A stretch of DNA of 64,000 nt from Polychytrium aggregatum (taxonomy: Eukaryota > Chytridiomycota > Chytridiomycetes > Polychytriales): positions 1-64,000 of the forward strand of contig NW_026516205.1 in the NCBI RefSeq assembly GCF_025602895.1, in the 5' to 3' direction. Position numbers and translations under genes: made by a program. The notes under the pieces are model-generated. The model had not been told where the DNA came from. It searched no databases and saw nothing but the letters and a program-made list of their open reading frames with translations. How positions within the stretch are numbered: the first letter of the stretch is position 1; each line of letters begins with the position of its first letter. Positions 58,201 through 64,000 of the stretch are shown here, piece by piece.

Positions 58201-61038
58201 TCTCGATCGTCACCAAGAGCCCCTCCGAGCGGATCTTGTAAAAGGGATCCGACAGCGTCTTGATGACAAGAGCTACGAGCTTGGCCAGATGTGGGCTGAA
58301 AACCTGGGGCTCGTGGGTCATCAAGAGCACGCGCAGACAGCCGAGCGCATCGATCCGGAGGTTGGAGGTGGTGGCGGTCTTGACCACTTGGGCGTGGGTG
58401 CACGACGTGCTGATCACGGGGATGAGCGCCGAAATGTGGGCTTCGAGGCCGCCCTGGAGCGTGGCGACAAGCTCCTTGAGCAGATTGAAACCAGCCAGAC
58501 GAGTAGGAATGGACTTGCTAGACAGCTGGCGCAGGAGATGCTTGTTGAGCGTGGGCAGCTGCTGCTTGAGAGTCTCGGTCAAGCTGTGTTTGCAAATTGC
58601 AGTGGATAGGCGTACGCGGAGTTGGAATGGGGGGGGCAGTGTGTCAGCAAGGAAGAAAACAGTATGCGCTGCACCAACTGGCAGTGCCGAATCCAGGATG
58701 CACCGATCGTTACTAGCCAGGGCGTGGAGTCATGCCGTGGTTCATCCAACGACCAACGACCAACGACCAACGACCAACGACCAACGACCAACGACCAACG
58801 ACCAACGACCAACGACCAACGACCAACGACCAACGACCAACGACCAACGACCAACGACCAACGACCAACGACCAACGACCAACGACTGACGATCACACCT
58901 GGCCTGCTATCCATCGAGGCCACACGACTGCCACTCACCCAGTGTTGGCCGAAATGGCCGTCTTGCGCGACAGCGTAACGCCCGTGACAATGCCAGTCTG
59001 CTTGACGAGCACCGTCACCGTGTTGATCACATCGATGCGCACGCTCTCTTCTCGCTCGCCAAAGCGTCGGATCAGCGGCAGCAGCGCCACCGAGTAGATC
59101 GTCTCGAGGATCTCTGTCCGTGTGGAGATGATCGAGCCCAGGAGCTTGGCCGAGGCCTTGCGGACCTTCCAAGAGCGGTCGTCGTCGTCCGAGTAGTCCT
59201 CTTCCTCCCTGCAAGGCACCAAGCATATCAAACTTCGTTCAGGATACAGATACACCAGTGGGCGGCTCTGAGGGCCTATCGCGATATTGCCGATGCTGCC
59301 GATGCTACTGGGCGCTTACTCCTCCTCTTCTTCGTCGTCTTCGTCGACATCCATCTCCTCGTCGTCGTCATCCTCATCATCGGTGCCGGCATAGTTGGGA
59401 TCGTACTTGATGTTGACAAGGGCGGTGCTGATCACATCGGGAAGGAAGTCGGTGATTTCGCTTGGGCAGCGCAGAACGAAGGATTCGAGGGTCTGGTAGT
59501 GGCCACGTTATACATGTCAACGCCGTGCAGGCTGGCTGGGTACGTTCTGGGAGACGCCGACCCACGCATGCAGCAGCAGCAGCAGCAGCAGCAGCACAGA
59601 AGCAACACCGACACTGTATCAACATGGCAGAGGTTATACCTGAAGGCACACTTCGCGCAGATCCTCGTCGTCATGTTGAATGAACTGCAAAATGATTGGT
59701 ACAAACGTCGACAGGTGGGGGCCTAGGCGCTGGGGGTCATAGCGGCTGCAAACAACATCAGTAAGGACGTCGGGTGAGCCAGGGGCAAGCAGCGGGCTTT
59801 GGAGGGGGGGGGTACAGATTTTGGATACCGTCGCTCTTGGAGATACCCTTCCGGTGTCCGATGCCCACTCCTCGCCGCTGGACTTACCTGAGCGTGCCAA
59901 CGCATCCGACAAAGGTCCGGATCTGCTCGGCGTTCGAGCCCTTGGCCTCCCCGGTCAACGAGTCCCGGATGTACGAGATGAAGTCGACAAAGATCTTGTC
60001 GGAGGCGGTGGTGACCAGGATGCTGATGGCAAGCGTGCTGCGCTTTCGGACAGCTGGGCGGTTGTGACGAAGCAGCGGGATCAGCGTCTCCTTCACAGCG
60101 CCCTGCAGCTCGGTCTCGCTGGCGACGATACTGCCGAAGCGGGTCAGGATCTCGATCACGACATCGAGGTTGTCGATCTGGACGGTCTGGTTCTCCCTGA
60201 GCAGGGCGAGGAGACGAGGCATCAAGCGCTTCACGATCGTGACGGTGACCTGGGCATCGGGGGCCAGCTCAACAATCACTGTTTTGATTCCGATGCCGGC
60301 AATGTCGCGCAGGTCCTCGCTCTTGTCGACCATCATGGCGGACATGCGATCGACAATCTCGATGACCTGGACCTCGCGGACCTTTTTGATCAGAGGGCCA
60401 AAGCTGGCACCGGACCAAGAGATGAATGTTGTCAGTGTCGATGGAGGGTGAAGGAAGGGGAGTATCCCCACCAGGCCAGCTGTCGGGCGAGGTTTTCGGG
60501 TCGTCCACGCACCCGATCAGCCCCTCATCGCCGCTGATACCCGATTCCTGCAGCATCGGGCGGCAGCAAAGCGCAACACACTCGCCGTCGCTCGCCACCC
60601 GTTCGTTTCCTGGCCGCCAACAGCACGTACCATTTAACAGCCAGATTCTGGACCTCGCCGTTCTTGTCCTGGAGAAGCTTGAGCAGGGCGTTGACCATCT
60701 TCTTCTCAGATGCATCGTCGAGCGAGAAGGACGCTTTCTGGAGCTCGGTGATAAAGTCATTGGCGGCCATGTATCGAAAGTCAGAGTCGCTGTTGCTCAT
60801 CTGCAAGGGACAGACATTGTGAGTTGGAGAGTCGCCGGAGACCGCTGCTTCGGAGTGGATCAAAGGCACACTGGCTCTCCGACACCTCGCTCTCCAAGAT
60901 ATCGTGCAACTCATGTTGCTCCAGCTGCCTGCACCGCCGTCCCTCCTTCCGCCCGCTCCTCCATCCCTCTCCTCTGCGTTGCTCTAGGCTGACCTTTTCC
61001 AAGAGCCCAGCGACCCAGTAGGCTGGATTCGACGACAT
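55245..61038 (-). CDS. CAND1: Cullin-associated NEDD8-dissociated protein 1 (CAND1/TIP120)
   Basis: HEAT-repeat exchange factor that binds unneddylated cullin-Rbx1 and swaps SCF substrate receptors. Twelve exons, all in phase, total 3798 nt (1265 residues; human 1230): 61038-60994, 60800-60631, 60403-59888, 59745-59640, 59492-59320, 59208-58939, 58583-57395, 57298-57138, 56980-56443, 56289-56173, 55925-55854, 55685-55245. Landmarks are [16 protein letters not shown] with [12 protein letters not shown] (N-terminus), the acidic loop [15 protein letters not shown] (exon 5), [82 protein letters not shown] and the TIP120 end ([32 protein letters not shown]). Intron 10 uses a GC donor (GCAAGT). Identification is very secure. 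Confidence 0.97.
55778..55832. repeat. Short degenerate repeat in CAND1 intron 11
   Basis: CATACACCGCACAC-like units repeated about four times between exons 11 and 12. Confidence 0.75.
58746..58887. repeat. Heptanucleotide tandem array, about 20 copies, inside CAND1 intron 6
   Basis: CAACGAC repeated almost perfectly for about 140 bp within the 355-bp intron between exons 6 (ends 58939) and 7 (starts 58583). Confidence 0.95.
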
Positions 61039-61753
61039 GGTGGGGTTTTCTTTTGCCTTTGCGGGGGCACAGCGGTGCAGTCAAGGATCGACGGTGGGCG
61101 TTCGTCAAGTGCTCGCACAGGGAAGCGATTGCAAGGGAAGCGGGCTGGGGGCGATCGAGGCAGAACCCTTTGGGCTGGACACGGCCTTCCAACCCTGGTA
61201 TCACGTGGCGGACACTCCTGGCTTTGGGCGATCTGTCGCTGGTGGCGCCCATGATGCTGGTGCAGCCGCATCGGTCGTTGTTGGGCCATGCTCGTCCCCA
61301 GCAGCAGTCCGGCTCGACACAGACACGCACGATCCACTGGGCCAATGGCTGCACTGCATGGCTCCGAGGCTCCAAATGCAGCTATCATGAACCAAATCCT
61401 TGCCAATCGAGTCATGTTCAAAGCAAGGCCATTTGCCAACTCGTCTCGTTTCATTTGCACAAGATGTACGCATGGCTCGGAGTCACGCAAGCCAAAAGAC
61501 AACCGAGTTCGCTGCACGTGCAGGCGCAAAGACGGCTTGCTCTCTGTCCGCTCAGAGGCTCAGAGGCTCAGGGGCTCAGAGGCTCAGAGGCTCAGAGGCT
61601 CAGAAGCGATATGAGCTTGGTTTTGATGTCCTTCAGCTGCGCAGCGGGGCGGTCCCTGTGGGGCAAGATCGGGGTCGCGAGTAACAAGCAAAACTTGGTG
61701 AGTGCCGTGCCAAACAGCGCCGTGCGAGTGGGAAGGGCACAGTGCGCACGGCC
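61039..61753. other. Intergenic TBCD-CAND1
   Basis: 715 bases between the TBCD stop and the CAND1 start, both minus strand, so the CAND1 promoter should be here. Only an 8-bp repeat array is notable. Confidence 0.5.
61551..61606. repeat. 8-bp tandem repeat, 7 copies
   Basis: CTCAGAGG repeated seven times, with one G-rich variant and a final AAG variant; 56 bp. Confidence 0.9.
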
Positions 61754-64000
61754 TCAAATTAAATCGTAGTCGAGTGCAGTGAGCGCATCGACGCCTTCTT
61801 TGCTGCGGCATGCACGGCCCGAGACAGATAGCAGGTACGAACCAGTCGGTGCCCAGGAGAATATCCTCGATTTCCTGAAGAGGGAGCGACTCGTCCTCGT
61901 CGCTGTAGCCACAAACGATGAGGTACAGGCTCTCTCCAGCAGCTCGGCGGATCTGTTGGTAGACAACGTTGAGTGCGCGGACGCCGAGATGAGATATTAG
62001 TGCTTTCGACTTGAAGGCAGCGCCATCGCTCGGCACCGAAGCTCGCACGACAAGCTCACCTTTGGGAATGGGTGAGTGGTATAGGCCACCAACTCCTTCG
62101 TGCCCTTGCGACGGAGCTGCACGATGGCAGGATCCTTCCCCTCGAGCGAGGCATAGCCAGTGAAGCTGAATCAACGCAGTTTGAATCGTCAGAGCACAGT
62201 ATCAGATCGCGCAACTCCTCTCGACTAGGACACGGCATTTTCACTGAGCACTCTCGGTAGCTGCCACCACTTACACCTTCAGAGCGGCCGCAAGCTTGCG
62301 CGCATCGCGGCATTTGGTAATTTCCTTCTTGGACAAGTGCAAGACCGTCTCGGCCTTGGCAAGCGGATCGTCTCCTTCCTGGCCCGAGGCTGCCGCGAGG
62401 AGGTTGGCGATCCAGTTGGCCATGAGCTGGGACGAAAAGCAAATATCAAGGACCTCAAGAGTAGGGGTTGTAATGTGGTCGACCTGGAAGTTGGACTCGA
62501 GCGTGCTGGCGAGAGTGACAAAGAATGCATCCAATGTGGTGCCCGAGCACTTGGACAGGAAGCTGATCAGAGACTCGCTCGAGTGTCGAACCTGGGCAGC
62601 GGGCGAGTTTGGGTCAGCAAAGCGAGCGACAGAGACGCGCAGCGCAGAAATCCGCGGCCTTTGGGAGCATACATGGCCGCAGCTACAAACAGATCGCCAA
62701 CCCGCAACCGGCCAATCCCGCACCGCTCTAGTGATCCCAAGAGGCGCGGCGGTTATGACTGCATCGACAGCATCTGCACATCGACCTACCAGACTCTCGG
62801 TCAGCCCGCCAACGCTGACAACCATGCCGCGGATGAAATGGGCGCGATAGTCGGGCATCTCGAGGACGCGAACCATCCTGGGAAACACTTCTTCGGGGTA
62901 GGCCCAGTAGATGGTTTCGCTGGAAGAGAATCAAGCAAGTGTAGGAAGCGCAGCGTGCACATGCATGTCAGTGCGATGGCACCGATTCGATGCGGCCGAG
63001 TAAGGCTTCGGCAGATCGGCTCTCTCGCAAATGCTTCCAGCAAGATGCACTGTTGCTCAATCGACCGCGTTCGGCCTGTTTCATTCCGCCAACATACCCT
63101 TCAAGGATACGACCCAGCTCGGCACCTTCCTCGAGCACCGCGGTAAGCTTGATCAGGGCGTTGCCCGCAGCGTCGCGGACCCGATCGATTTTCTCGACAC
63201 TTTGCTGGATCACCGCGCCCAAGATTTGTTTGATTCGGTGCTGGCTGAGGTACTGCTCCTGCAAGCCAGCGCCCTTCAACAAGTAGACCAGAGCGCACAG
63301 GCCCTCAACTGAGGACTGTCGCACCCACGAGCCCACATCGCCGCGGTTGTCGACGCTGTAGTCTTCCAGAGCCAGGAAGTAGATATCAAGGACTTGCTCA
63401 AAGAACTCGGGTGGAACCACTGCAAGGATCACAAAGGATCGAATTAGGCCGCGAGCTTGCTATGAACGCCGGCGATGGACGAGATCCTGAGCCGGACGAG
63501 CCCGTGCTGGACCAACCACGAGCCGCAATCCAGTCACAGCTCCTCACCTGCAGCAAACTTGCTCTGGACCGTCAAGAGCACGGCAGTCAGACTCTTGAGT
63601 GCATTGTTGCGGGCTTCGATGTCGTTGAGACCTTTGTCTTCCTGGATACGGAGCGCCTCGCGGAGCGCAGAAACAAGTCGCTGGAACGCCGCAGGCTCGC
63701 CAACAACCCGGATTCCGAGCTGTCCGATGGCGAGACCGTAGCCACGGCGGACGTGCTCCTTGCCACGGGCCACGGAGATCTGGGACAAATGCTTGTCCAA
63801 GATGGCCGTCCTCCATTCCTCTTGCGCAGCACATGCCATCCATTCGCTGACATGCTTCACGGCGGTGGCAGCGGCCGTTTGAACGGGGACCTCGATGCGC
63901 TCCAGTGAACTGTCGAGAATAGACCAGAATTGGCTCTCGACGGCAGAAAGGGCAGAGTCAGAGGCACTGGTGCTTTGAGGCACGGTGTGGGGCCAGCGAG
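61754..64000 (-). CDS. TBCD: Tubulin-folding cofactor D (TBCD), C-terminal part; 5' end outside window
   Basis: Chaperone that captures beta-tubulin and, with cofactors C and E, assembles alpha/beta dimers. Seven exons are visible: 64000-63548, 63419-63098, 62919-62790, 62591-62275, 62165-62060, 61952-61843 and 61802-61754, all junctions in phase, ending in TGA. Conserved blocks are RGDVGSWVRQSSVEGLCALV, VEKIDRVRDAAGNAL, FPRMVRVLEMPDYRAHF, GMVVSVGGLTESLVRHSSES, LHLSKKEITKCRDARKL and HPFPKIRRAAGESLYLIV. These match the C-terminal half of animal TBCD, with its GLVVSLGGLTES- and CKKEI-type motifs. The last two exons give a shorter tail than in animals. At the window edge the frame continues (RWPHTVPQS...), so the N-terminal half is missing only because of the window. 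Confidence 0.93.

Noticed and set aside
57335-58609. 424-codon plus-strand ORF
   Set aside because: Antisense shadow of CAND1 exon 7, which is unmistakable on the minus strand.
1-64000. CRISPR array or bacterial-type operon
   Set aside because: The tandem arrays found have no spacers, and all genes are spliced eukaryotic genes.

Overview
The window is nuclear DNA of a fungus with intron-rich genes and high coding GC. A zoosporic (flagellated, chytrid-like) fungus fits best. There is a very large PACT-domain centrosome/spindle-pole coiled-coil protein, a second giant coiled-coil protein and a roughly 40-exon gene of a possible ciliary family, together with ordinary fungal housekeeping genes and a Fanzor element, a class known from chytrids. 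The organism call is inference from gene content, not from a marker gene.

Layout, left to right: 3' part of COX5 (cytochrome c oxidase subunit, +); NXT1 mRNA-export cofactor (+); a 3145-residue PACT-domain protein in 12 exons (+, 3401-14082); a decayed Fanzor scrap; a giant many-exon gene on the minus strand (14415-27799); KHDC4/BLOM7-like KH protein (+); POF1-like NMN adenylyltransferase (-); a 2112-residue coiled-coil protein (+); CTF8 (-) and HOP2 (-); a complete-looking 3.6-kb Tc1-type transposon carrying a DD34E transposase and a Fanzor (eukaryotic TnpB) gene, inserted at a TA inside a retrotransposon gag relic; an SFP1/JAZF1-like C2H2 protein (-); 3.7 kb with no convincing gene; CAND1 (-, 12 exons, 1265 residues); and the 3' part of tubulin cofactor D (-), cut by the window end.

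Splice models were built by hand. For COX5, NXT1, the PACT gene, KHDC4, POF1, the 2112-residue gene, CTF8, HOP2, CAND1 and TBCD every exon junction keeps frame, and the complete coding lengths are multiples of three. The middle of the giant minus-strand gene (about 20,900-15,760) is only partly resolved.

The genes share a theme but form no operon: centrosome and microtubules (PACT protein, TBCD), chromosome cohesion and meiotic recombination (CTF8, HOP2), SCF ubiquitin-ligase exchange (CAND1), and mRNA export and splicing (NXT1, KHDC4). The most notable item is the Tc1/Fanzor element. Both ends can be placed to the base: the TIRs are flanked by TA, and the interrupted gag zinc knuckle closes again when the element is removed. 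The Fanzor frame has all its catalytic residues but one in-frame UAG codon.
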